Part shown: positions 54,971-64,000 of the stretch, one piece after another
Layout of the letters: each line of letters begins with the position of its first letter
How positions within the stretch are numbered: the first letter of the stretch is position 1
Origin: Heloderma charlesbogerti
Lineage: Eukaryota > Chordata > Lepidosauria > Squamata > Helodermatidae
Assembly (NCBI GenBank): GCA_026122225.1
Contig: JANEZZ010000463.1
Span: 496,001 to 560,000, forward strand
Length of the DNA stretch: 64,000 nt
Direction: 5' to 3'
The notes under the pieces: generated by a model
Told to the model about the DNA's origin: nothing
Databases searched by the model: none
Seen by the model: the letters and a program-made list of their open reading frames with translations, nothing else
Program-made: the position numbers and the translations under genes

Positions 54971-55151
54971 TAGCAACATACTGAGCCAGACCATTGATCC
55001 ATCTAGCCTAGTACTGTTGGCACTGACTGGCAGGAGCTTTCCAGGGTTTCAAGACAGGAGTCTTTCCAGCCTTACCTGGAAATGCAAAAGATTGAACCTA
55101 GGATCTTCTCCATGCAAAGCAGGTGAGCTACCACTAAGCTACGGCCCTTCC
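54971..55151 (-). mobile_element. tRNA-derived SINE
   Basis: It is the same SINE as at 12.05 kb. The plus strand reads CATACTGAGCCAGACCATTG, ATCTAGCCTAGTACTG and GCACTGACTGGCAGGAGC, and ends with the tRNA-like head in reverse: AGATTGAACCTAGGATC (box B) and GAGCTACCACTAAGCTACGG (box A). Mutations in both boxes make activity unlikely. Confidence 0.78.
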
Positions 55152-55159
55152 ATTTATTT

Positions 55160-56130
55160 TGGTATTAAGTATAACAACATATCAACAGTTGCTGCCAGAA
55201 GAGCAGATGTGGCTCCTAGAACTGCTCTAGAATTTGCACTTGCAACAGGAATAGGTGAAATAGATTCACAGTGGTACTTTACTCTCACCCCAGTACTTAG
55301 CTCCATGCTGGCTAGGGCTGCATCCTGGAGCTTGCACCTGTGCCTTTAAATTCACAGCCAAATTGGAAGATGAGGATACAGCACCTTCTTCTGTTTTTTT
55401 CTAGTCCTTCCATCCATTCTCTCTCTTCACCCTGCTGTGTAGTATACCTGAATCTCTTCGCAGTATCGACACTCAGTTCAGCTGTGAGTTTAAAGGCAGA
55501 AGGGGCAATTTCCTGGTTGCAACCTGGGAAGTCTACTGTCAGCAACTCAATCTTTTTCTTTAGAGCTTGGTGGTAAAAGTAGAAGAAAGAGGGCTAGTTG
55601 GACTCTATGTGCCCTGTGTGGGCACCTCTTCTTTGGGTACTTCCAGGCAGCTTTCTAAGCCTCTAACCCTTTTGTCTTAAAAATTATTTTTAAAATGTAA
55701 GAATTACTAATTATTTTTAAAAATTAAGAGTTAGTAAAAGCATTGAGACTGAAAAATGAGAGCAAGAGAGAAATCTGGGCACAAAATAGCTATTTAGCAG
55801 CCTCTGAGCATTGACATTCTATTTCAACGAATTAATTTGTTGACAAAAACATATTGGAAGGTTACCACAATGTGCATTAAGAGGCATGACAGCGTGTGTA
55901 GAATTGTGACGTGTTCCCTTTGCTTGTTAACTGAGTCCTTCAGCCAGGAGTCAGCTGTGGTTTTGGGAAGATGCTGGAAATGTTTCTCCTAAGTGCTAAA
56001 AAAATTGATTCAGTTTCCCATAATAATATTGATCTGAAAATCAGAAAAAAGAAGGAAAGAGACATTTCTGTGAATTTCATGTTTAGACCGGGTCTCATGA
56101 AATGTCATGGCTAAATCCAAACATAAACCA
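55160..56130. other. No recognised feature
   Basis: Opposed open frames at 55312-55545 (minus) and 55340-55576 (plus) overlap each other and have no motif. No repeat recognised. Confidence 0.4.
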
Positions 56131-56338
56131 GGTCCAGAGAGGTAGTTGTGTTAATCTGATGCAGGAAAAAAACAACAAAGAATGTTGTGGCACCTTAAAG
56201 ACCAACAGATTTATGATGGCATAAACCTTTCGTGGACTGGAGTTCACTTCATCACATGCACAATAAAGTGAATTCTAGCCTACGAAAGCTTATGCCATAA
56301 GAAATGTATTCATTTTTGAGGTGCTACAAGACCTTGTT
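56131..56338. repeat. Long-hairpin repeat
   Basis: After a lead (GTCCAGAGAGGTAGTTGTG), two arms face each other. GTTGTGGCACCTTAAAGACC, GATGGCATAAACCTTTCGTGG and AGTTCACTTCATC on the left pair with AAAGTGAATTC, CTACGAAAGCTTATGCCATA and GAGGTGCTACAAGACC on the right. Arms are about 75 bp and moderately diverged. A single-arm relative lies at 4.96 kb. It could be a non-autonomous transposon; the class is uncertain. Confidence 0.68.
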
Positions 56339-56344
56339 ATTTTT

Positions 56345-57500
56345 TTTATTTCCCAAAAGCAAATGACTAATGCCAAGGATTGCATAGAGAAAGCTTGTCC
56401 AGGGAATATTGCAACTTAGCTTTTTGTAGTCATGGGCATTTTACCCCTTTCCCATATGTATATTTGAAGATTCTTGCAATTTCTAACAAGCTTATCTCAC
56501 ATGAAATGAGAGTGGCTTGTGGTCAGCATCTCTTTCCTTCGGTAAACAGATTTTTGGGGTGTTTTTTAAAATGTTGATCCTTAGTCAGTGAGGGCTGTAA
56601 ACATCCATTTAATTCTGCAGAGCATTGCACTTGATCCTAGCATTCAAAAATGCTGGCTCCAAAAATGTAACGTCTGCTAGGAATCTGAAATATTTCCCTC
56701 TCCTCGGTGCTTTTTAAAAATTACCCTTACACATTGATCAAATTTCTCTTATATTAGCTATTACAAAATAATAATAAATGCTCGGCAAGGGTTACGGTTT
56801 ATCGAACTGAGAGCACTGATTGCTTATCACATCAGGTTATTTATAGATTGGGAACCCATGTGGGCAGACACTCTTATCCGAAAGACATTTCCGTGCCTTG
56901 ATTTTGAACTGACATCCATCCCCCTAAGTAATTTGGGTTCCAAGTTCCTGATGTTGAAGAGTTATTTAAAAAAAATAAAAAAAATACAGGAATTGCCTCG
57001 AGAATCATGGACTATAAAGGAAAGTTGGATAAGGTGAGAGTATAAGTACAATCAGAAATTGTACTCGAGAGACAGTTGTGTTTTTTCTGAATGCTGGTCT
57101 GTTGTATGGAACGCTGAGAAAGTAGACCCACACATTTGAATGCCCCTATTTTGAAGGCTATCGGTAAGTGAAGATGTAAATATCACACCCTTTCCTTTAA
57201 AAAAAAAAAAGCTTGTAGTTCTATCACAGCCCCCTGGATTTGTAGGAACATGGGGTTTTGTGCTAGTTTTGGCATGTTGTGGCTAGAATTTGCCAAGTTC
57301 CACTAATCAGTCATCAGGAGGTTCATGAAGGTTATGCAGAGTCTACTGAGGGGGAATTCAAGGACCAAAATGAAGGGTGTGCTGCTAAGTGTGTGCTTCT
57401 TGTTTCCTTTTTGTTGATCCTCAGAATGTAATTGCTACACATTGCCTATTATCAGTGGGCTCCAAGCTTTAGGTAGTTACGCTACACTTGCAAGTGTCAT
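56345..57500. other. No recognised feature
   Basis: Some AT-rich runs (56960-56990, 57199-57213). No repeat or exon recognised. Confidence 0.4.
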
Positions 57501-57504
57501 ATTG

Positions 57505-57640
57505 ACTTGCTGCTACATGAAAAATGTTAGATGAAATGTTAAATGAAAAAAATATTAAATGAAAAAGTTCAGAGAGCTTCGGCTATTGGGCGGTATAGAA
57601 ATGAATGAATGAATAAATAAATAAATAAAAATGTCAAAAC
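57505..57640 (+). mobile_element. L2-type 3' tail with (AATG)n/(AATA)n
   Basis: The plus strand has the L2 3' terminus CAGAGAGCTTCGGCTATTGG, then GCGGTATAGAAATG and a tail of AATG and AATA units. Upstream are short AAATGTTAAATGAAA repeats. Confidence 0.75.
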
Positions 57641-57887
57641 TTGTAGCATCTTCGTGCTAGATTTTGTCTGTTCTAGTGCTTTGGAGTCAGATGCCATCAT
57701 TTTCTCAACATGACTGGAATAGAAGCTTATTTTAAACAGGTACTTGGAAGTCTTGAATGAGTTGAATTTCAGTTCTTATGAAAGACGTGGCTACATCTAG
57801 GATTCCCAGAATTCTGACATTTCTATAGACTCTGTAGTTCATGCATTGGTGGATTTAGCATCTGTGCATATCTCCATATGTATTTAC

Positions 57888-57920
57888 TGCCCCCATCACA
57901 CATTATGTGTGATGGGGGCA
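57888..57920. other. Perfect 15-bp hairpin with 3-base loop
   Basis: TGCCCCCATCACACA at 57888-57902 is exactly inverted at 57906-57920. The run is too short for a typical microRNA precursor. No surrounding transposon ends were seen. Confidence 0.7.
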
Positions 57921-58749
57921 TTATGATGACATTATGTGTACCTCCAGTATTGAGGTTGGACTCAACCTCCCCTATGTATATATAAGATTGCTGGCCATAC
58001 CAAGATGTGAATAGGGTCCAGGTGATACATTGCATAAATCAGTGCCTGAGCCCACTGATTATCATGTGCTAGTAACTTCTATAGACATGGAAAAGCAGGC
58101 AGGTGGTATAAGGCACAACTGCATGGATGTTGTACCAGGGGATTGATGGTTGTCTGTTGCCCTTCTCAGTCTTCATTGGAAAAAGCTGACATAGCGTCTT
58201 AGCATTGTATCCATAGCAAGGGAAACTGCCCTGTAGAGATGACATAGGGCTCAATGCTGCTTCCTCCACAAGGTTCTGACAAGTTGCTCTATGACTGAGC
58301 TGAGTACAAATGAGACAGTATGCTCATATGTTTAATTCAAGTCTCCAGCAAGAGCAATCCATGCCACATGTGGGATGGAATGCTGGGGCTTGGGAATTTT
58401 GTTTTCCCCTTTCCCCTTTAAATCAGCCTCCTTCTGGAAGGATTCCCTTGGCAGCCAGGATACATCTTTGCAAGATGCAATCTGGATTTGTATATGCATG
58501 TATCTTTATATATTGATTATACAGTTTGCAGTAAAAGTTAGGGATTTCTAGCCATGCAGGCCACAAACTATTCTCTTCCTTAACCATGTTCAGCAACCCA
58601 ACTGAAGTTTTCCCATTTTTTTTCCTCTTTGTTTTTCTTACCATATATTGTCCAACCACAATTCCATCTAATAAAAATGATCAGCAAAGATGCAAATTAA
58701 GCAAAACAGTGCAAGGTGCATTCCAGCCAAAGGTAAACACAGTTAAGGC

Positions 58750-58832
58750 TGCCGTCCAGTACACACTTTCCTGAGAGTAAGTCCCATTGAACTCAGTGGG
58801 CTGCAGAGTAGACATGCATGGGATTGCAGTCT
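58750..58832. repeat. Short palindromic repeat (CAATCCTAT family)
   Basis: The left part GAGAGTAAGTCCCATTGAAC and the right part GAGTAGACATGCATGGGATT follow the family order. The left end has lost AATCCTAT. A further, more decayed relative may follow at 58855-58935 (GAAATCAATGGGATCTAAAG). Confidence 0.6.
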
Positions 58833-58939
58833 AAGTCCTGTTAATATCCCTGGGAGATTTAAGCACATACTTAACACTCCCCTGCTGAAATCAATGGGAT
58901 CTAAAGGTGCTTATCTTTAGCTGGATTATGCCCATATTA

Positions 58940-61550
58940 TGGATGCATAATTTTAGTTTCTTCATGGAATTTGGTATAGTACATGTTAAAAAATTGTAAA
59001 TGTTCACTATCCAGAACTGGCATATGGTTTTCTTTCTAACCATAACCTCATACTAACAAATTCTGCAGTCTTCTTGCTGAGCAAACTCCTCAGAGCACAC
59101 TATGGCAGTCATGCCCTGCAGGCCGCTCCACAGCGTCACTTCCATTTATTCATATCTGTTGTTGCTAAACGAGCAATCAGGTATAATAACTTGCTATGTA
59201 TGTTCAGTGAGTTGATGCCTCTGCAATGTAGTAAGTGAAACCTCATATATGGTGTGGGTTGGTTGCTGAAATATTTTTAGTTTCCAGTTTTGTTGTTGAC
59301 ATGATCACGGACTTCACTTTGTTTCTGTGGGAAGCATAGTTGCTGAACAGCATCATTTGGTTGCTCAGTATTACTCCAATCTTTTGCTAAGCTGACTTTT
59401 CCTGCCAGCCTCCAGGATGCTGGGACAGTGTGTTTTCCCACTGGAAATGTACCCATTTATTTTCAGAGCCTGCAGCTGTCTCAGCTGAACAGTGAAAGAG
59501 GCATAGATTGGCTGGGGTTTGACATTTTACCAATCTCTGTTTACATTTACGGTTCATCTTTCCAAATTGGGTTCATTAAAAAGAAAGAGAGAAGCTTTCA
59601 GGATCAGAACATCTAGTATACTGTTCCCATCAGTGGTGTGCTATGAATGTGCTCTTATGCAGGACAAGCTGGATCAGTCGCTGGACTGGGAATACTTGTT
59701 CATCTTGGTTTAAGCAATGTATCAAATTTGAAGATTCATGTCTTCCCCATCTTGACCATTAGCCATTCATAACATTATCTTACATTCATTTGAGACTAGT
59801 TGCACAGTTTGGTTTGAATATGGTTGGTAGGTCAAAGAGGAAAACTTAAATCAAATGTATGTGGTTTCTACCTGTCAATCAATTCTTTGTTCCAGTGAGT
59901 CTGCCTGAAAAGAGAGCTTCTGAATTAACCAAGACAGTTTCAGTATTATGATGGCAGTGGGAGCTGTACTTAGGCAGAAGTCATTATTTGATTAATTGGC
60001 CTGACCTAATTGATTGCATCATTATTCCAATTTCATATGCAGAGTAAAAAAAGAAAAGAAAATCATTTTACAGAGACAGCTCATCTCAAATAAATTCCGG
60101 CAAAAACAAAACAAAAAATAATCTATAATACATAATGCACAAACAGTATGAAATTAGAAAATTAAAAGAGAAAAATGATTCTGACCTAGTTAAGTAGCTA
60201 CAACTATTCCCCCAGGTGGATTTTTAATTGGATTTTACTCAAAGCTGTCTCATGTGAAGTGGCTTTTGCTGTAGGTAGCATCCTTATAAACAATAAAAGC
60301 ACATCATTTGCAAACTGCCCAACTGTGCCTTTTTAATACATGCTTTTATCATTGTGTGTGACTATTTCTAGTTTGCATTGAATTTGTACCTGATTCTGGG
60401 ATGTTTCTGCTGCCTGTACCTATTTGGAATGGCACAGCATTGTTTGTTTTACTTGGGAATTTAGATTGACAACTTTGCCAGCTTGCAGTGAGCTTTCGAA
60501 TTCTGAAACCAAGAATTTTGGATTTTGCATGGTGACAAAAGTGAGCCATCTAAAGACAAAAACATGCTTCCTTGGTATAAGAAAATGCATATTTTGAAGA
60601 TACAACTTCTAAAAATATTTTCTTGGACCCCCCCCCCCGCTGCCCCAGAAATTATACTTGGCTTGTGCATGATTGCACCCTGAAATACTTTTTTACTCAA
60701 TGCAAAGCAAATTCCCATATTTCTATAATCACGTGCTGGCAAATATACATATGATTTGGGTATGTAGGTTATCGGTGCCCAAGTACAAAAATCTTGGTAA
60801 GAAGCAGTCCTGATTCTGAGTATAATTTAGTCTGTTCCACATATTGATTATATTATAATACAACTGCACTAATATTGATACTTTAATATGAGTGTATTGT
60901 TTTATATAATGTAATCAATCAATATTCAAAATGCAAATATAAAAAATCATAGCAGACAACAAGGATGATATAATTAGAAACTGCAACCTTGCACCTATTT
61001 GTGTGAATAGTTTGGGTAAGAACTATCCCTTAAGACTTTTAAGGGGAGATATCCCACTGCTTGCCCCCCTCTCCAATGAATAATTGACTTCCAAATCTCT
61101 GTAAAGACACAAGTGTCATGGAAAGGAAAATATAATTTCTTCTCAAATGTACATTTTGAAATGAAAACATGATTTATATTCATCAGCCTTTTGGGAAGGA
61201 GGCTGCAAATCACAAGGCATTTAGGACCCGAAAAGTTCATGGGAAAGTGAACAGGGAAGAGCAACAAATCAACATGCTGACCTTTTAGACCTTCTTCTCC
61301 CTATCCAGCTATATTTAGGTTCACAATCAAGTGGTCCATTTCAGAAAGGGCAGTTAATGTCTGCAAGCAAAGTATATTTCCAGGAATAAGAACTCTGTTT
61401 ACACCATTGCCTTTGCTGGAGTAGCTTATCTTATCCAGAAGCCCTGAGGAATGAAATGCCCTTTCACCACTTTTATGAATGTGGGTTTTACATCAAAAAA
61501 AGTTTTGAGAGCACATCTTCAGGATGGGTAGGTTTCTGCAACATGTGACC
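58940..61550. other. No recognised feature
   Basis: About 2.6 kb, AT-rich especially around 60000-60200 and 60820-60960. A C run lies at 60629-60638. Open frames are short and without motifs. No repeat recognised. Confidence 0.4.
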
Positions 61551-61555
61551 CACCA

Positions 61556-62849
61556 AGCTCAAGTAGGGTGTCCTGTATCCTATTTAAAGAACACTTTCCT
61601 CTATTTGAAGCTGTCCTCTAACCTGAAATTGGGTGGGTTAGCCCTTCAAATAAAGATAAAGTACCATAAGGACTCTTCCTTGCCTATCAACAGTTAGCAA
61701 CTGAACAGCAGACTGAACAGGCAGGCACACAGGTCACCTGGTCAAGCCTTCCACACTATGGTGAGATGAACTGTATTTCTATATAAATTATATTTTTTCT
61801 TAATTTGCAGCTATACATTGTTGTTGTTGTTCAGTCGTTCAGTCGTGTCCGACTCTTCGTGACCCCATGGACCACAGCACGCCAGGCCTTCCTGTCCTGC
61901 GTTCTCTCCCGGAGCGTGCTCAAGTTCATATTCATTGCATCGGTGATGCTATCTAGCCATCTCATCTTCTGCCGTCCCCTTCTCCTTTTGCCTTCAGTCT
62001 TTCCCAGCATCAGGGTCTTTTCCAGGGAGTTTTCTCTTCGCATTAGGTGGCCAAAATATTGGAGCTTCAGCTTCATTATCTGTCCTTCCAATGAGCACTC
62101 AGGGTTGATTTCCTTTAGGATGGACTGATTTGACCTCCTTGCAGTCCAGGGGACTCGTAAGAGTCTTCTCCAGCACCACAGTTCGAAAGCATCAATTCTT
62201 CGGCGCTCAGCCTTCCTTATAGTCCAGCTCTCACAGCCATACATTACTACTGGGAAAACCATAGCTTTGATTAGACGGACCTTTGTCGGCAAGGTGATGT
62301 CTCTGCTTCTTACTATGCTGTCTAGGTTTGCCATAGCTTTCCTCCCAAGGAGCAAGCGTCTTTTAATTTCATGGCTACAGTCACCGTCTGCGGTGATCTT
62401 GGAGCCCAAGAAAGTAAAATCTGTCACTGCTTCCATTTCTTCCCCTTCTATATGCCAGGAAGTGATAGGGCCAGATGCCATGATCTTCGTTTTTTTAATG
62501 TTGAGTTTCAAACCAGCTTTTGCACTCTCCTCTTTCACCCTCAACAAGAGGCTCTTGAGATCCTCTTCGCTTTCTGCCATTAGGGTGGTATCGTCTGCAT
62601 ATCGGAGGTTGTTGATAATTCTCCCGGCAATCTTAATTCCGACCTCTGATTCATCCAACCCGGCATTTCTCATGATGTACTCTGCATATAAGTTAAATAA
62701 GCAGGGTGACAATATGCAGCCTTGTCGTACTCCTTTCCCAGCTATACATATAAATTAGCATATGCAGATTTTATGAAAATCACTGTCTTCTTCTTGGTGA
62801 TTTATTTCCTCTTTTTTGGTGATTCATATGTGGACACCCTAAGCTCAAG
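61556..62849. mobile_element. hAT-like transposon (family B) split by a BovB
   Basis: The element is 61564-62841, starts TAGGGTGTCC and ends GGACACCCTA, a perfect 10-bp inverted end, with exact 8-bp duplications AGCTCAAG (61556-61563, 62842-62849). The parts outside the nested BovB match the 15.1-kb copy, including CAGGTCACCTGG and TTCCACACTATGGTGAGATG on the left and TTTCCTCTTTTTTGG on the right. Confidence 0.85.
61809..62749 (-). mobile_element. RTE-BovB LINE, copy 5, 5'-truncated, nested in hAT
   Basis: The BovB (about 61819-62739) lies between exact copies of AGCTATACAT (61809-61818 and 62740-62749). Its 293-codon frame (61831-62712) is uninterrupted from LSPCLFNLYAEYIM through YADD, NIKKTK and YGCESWTIRKAERRRID to TKSRTRLND. 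It lacks the endonuclease and the first half of RT. It is very close in protein to copy 4 and must have inserted after the hAT. The opposite-strand open frames are shadows. Confidence 0.93.
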
Positions 62850-63650
62850 GCAGCCTACAAGCCATGTATTGAAGGCCACCAGGGACTTGGTTAAATCTCT
62901 GAGATGTTTTTTGGCCTAACTAGGCTTGGAAAAACAGGAGGTTGTCAGACACTTAGTCAGGATGTTTAAATAATTAAAACGTTAAAAAAACGAAGTGTGG
63001 TTATGTGGTTTATATCAAAGTGCCTGTATGCAGACTACCATTTATGTCGAGCTGGAAGGATGTAAGCCCAGAGTACTGATTTCCAAATGTGTTGGAGCAA
63101 ACAGATAGCTGTAACCTCTCAGTACTGTTTTGAATTAGATTTTTAGTATGAGATCTGAGTACAAAATACATGTGATGTGCATCTTTATTTTAGCTGCGCA
63201 TACATGGTTTTAGCCACTTTAAAAGATATGTGAGCAGGGTCCAGTCCTTTCCCAGTCATGTGTATTTTAAAGGGACAAGCTGAATAAATTACATGCAAGC
63301 ATGGTTCATCAAATATAAAAGTATTTTGTACACTGCTTCTGTACCCAGAGGTCTACAAAACCTCTAACATGCAGCAAGGTGGTTGCTTCAGGCAGCTAAT
63401 TGTGATACCATTAATGGTGGCAAAGTTGGGGGACAGAAAAATCTGACCTATGAGACATTGTCTTCTGGATGCACATGAATGTTTCCTGTTGGTGTCAGTG
63501 TAGCACAGTGTTCTTTGAATTCTGCTCCTCACACTGCAAAATGCCATGGTCTTGTCCTGGTCATACTTGAGTAAAGTGGCCAGCTGTTTATTTAAAACCT
63601 TCTTATACTTGGGGGATGGGAGGCAGCGGTGTGGCTGGGAGGAGTTTGAA
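62850..63650. other. No recognised feature
   Basis: The right flank of the hAT shows no exon or repeat I can name. The minus-strand open frame at 63353-63799 runs into the CR1 end and is chance. Confidence 0.4.
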
Positions 63651-63657
63651 AGCTTCG

Positions 63658-63797
63658 AACATGGGCAGGAGGGTGCAGTTGCACCCATGTCCTGCTTGTG
63701 GGTTTCCTGGTTGACAGCTGGTGGGCCACTGTGTGAACAGAATGCTGGACTAGATGGATCCTTGGTCTGATCCAGCAGGGCTCTTATGTTCTTAACC
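63658..63797 (+). mobile_element. CR1-like LINE, 3' UTR end
   Basis: The phrases CATGGGCAGGAGGGTGCAG, CATGTCCTGCTTGTGGG, AGAATGCTGGACTAGATGG and GGTCTGATCCAGCAGGGCTC, with the terminus TTATGTTCTTAA, mark the CR1-like end. About 140 bp, 5'-truncated. Confidence 0.82.
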
Positions 63798-63839
63798 ATA
63801 GCGTACCATGTCGTATGAACCCAGAACTGTGGTTAATCT

Positions 63840-63985
63840 TCACCAGGGCCGGCCCTACCATTATATGTTTTTATGTAAATGCTTTTTAAACTTTGTATGT
63901 TGTGTTTTAATGTTTTAACTTTTGTAAACCTCCCACAGAACTTTGGCTATGGGGCAGTACAGAAATAAAACAAACAAATGATGAG
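63840..63985 (+). mobile_element. L2-type 3' tail
   Basis: TGTTTTAATGTTTTAACTTT, TGTAAACCTCCCACAGAAC, TTTGGCTATGGGGCAGTACA and an AATAAAACAAAC tail match the plus-strand L2 3' terminus. It may continue beyond the window. Confidence 0.65.
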
Positions 63986-64000
63986 GGGTCATGTGCCTGC

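Overview
The window looks like a stretch of non-coding (intergenic or intronic) DNA from a squamate reptile, a lizard or snake. No host protein-coding exon, rRNA or bona fide tRNA gene could be supported. The organism call rests on the repeat mix: several young RTE-BovB LINEs, L2- and CR1-type LINEs with squamate-style 3' ends, L1 3' ends, a tRNA-derived SINE, Helitrons, and many short hAT-like and palindromic DNA transposons. BovB plus this CR1/L2/hAT mix is typical of squamates. Species cannot be decided from sequence alone.

Layout. 0-16 kb: mostly unrecognised unique sequence, with a 5'-truncated BovB (2.36-3.26 kb), a hAT-like element (8.8 kb), CR1 and SINE pieces (11-12 kb), microsatellites (12.9 kb), a large decayed palindrome (14.7 kb) and a second hAT family (15.1 kb). 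16.6-19.2 kb: a minus-strand L2 whose reverse-transcriptase frame is broken mainly by a 17-bp tandem duplication, lying beside an older plus-strand L2 remnant. 19-28 kb: foldback hAT copies, a SINE split by a foldback that is itself split by a CR1, and a candidate Helitron.

28.3-34.2 kb is the most structured part. A CR1 3' end under 1 kb long is spread over about 5.9 kb by four separate insertions: an L2 3' fragment, a Helitron, an L1 3' end and a small hAT foldback. The Helitron carries a helicase remnant and itself contains a BovB and a hAT split by another L2. Most junctions keep the target-site signature expected for their class. 38.9-40.5 kb is a second nest: a hAT holds an L1 3' end, which holds a minus-strand Helitron with its terminal hairpin.

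40.6-47.5 kb has a long perfect-style palindrome, decayed L2 and more short elements. 48.0-54.0 kb holds two long BovB copies arranged tail to tail. The first is full length with an exact 12-bp target duplication. The second, on the minus strand, keeps an uninterrupted 931-codon endonuclease/reverse-transcriptase frame. 54-64 kb is mostly unrecognised sequence with a SINE, a hairpin repeat, a BovB inside a hAT (61.6-62.8 kb) and CR1/L2 3' ends.

The coding capacity seen is retrotransposon or Helitron derived, and most copies are truncated or mutated. I did not find evidence of an undescribed cellular system. The most informative content is the insertion chronology, the two BovB subfamilies (one sharing an in-frame stop) and the density of palindromic elements. 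Family names rest on motif recognition from memory, not on database searches.
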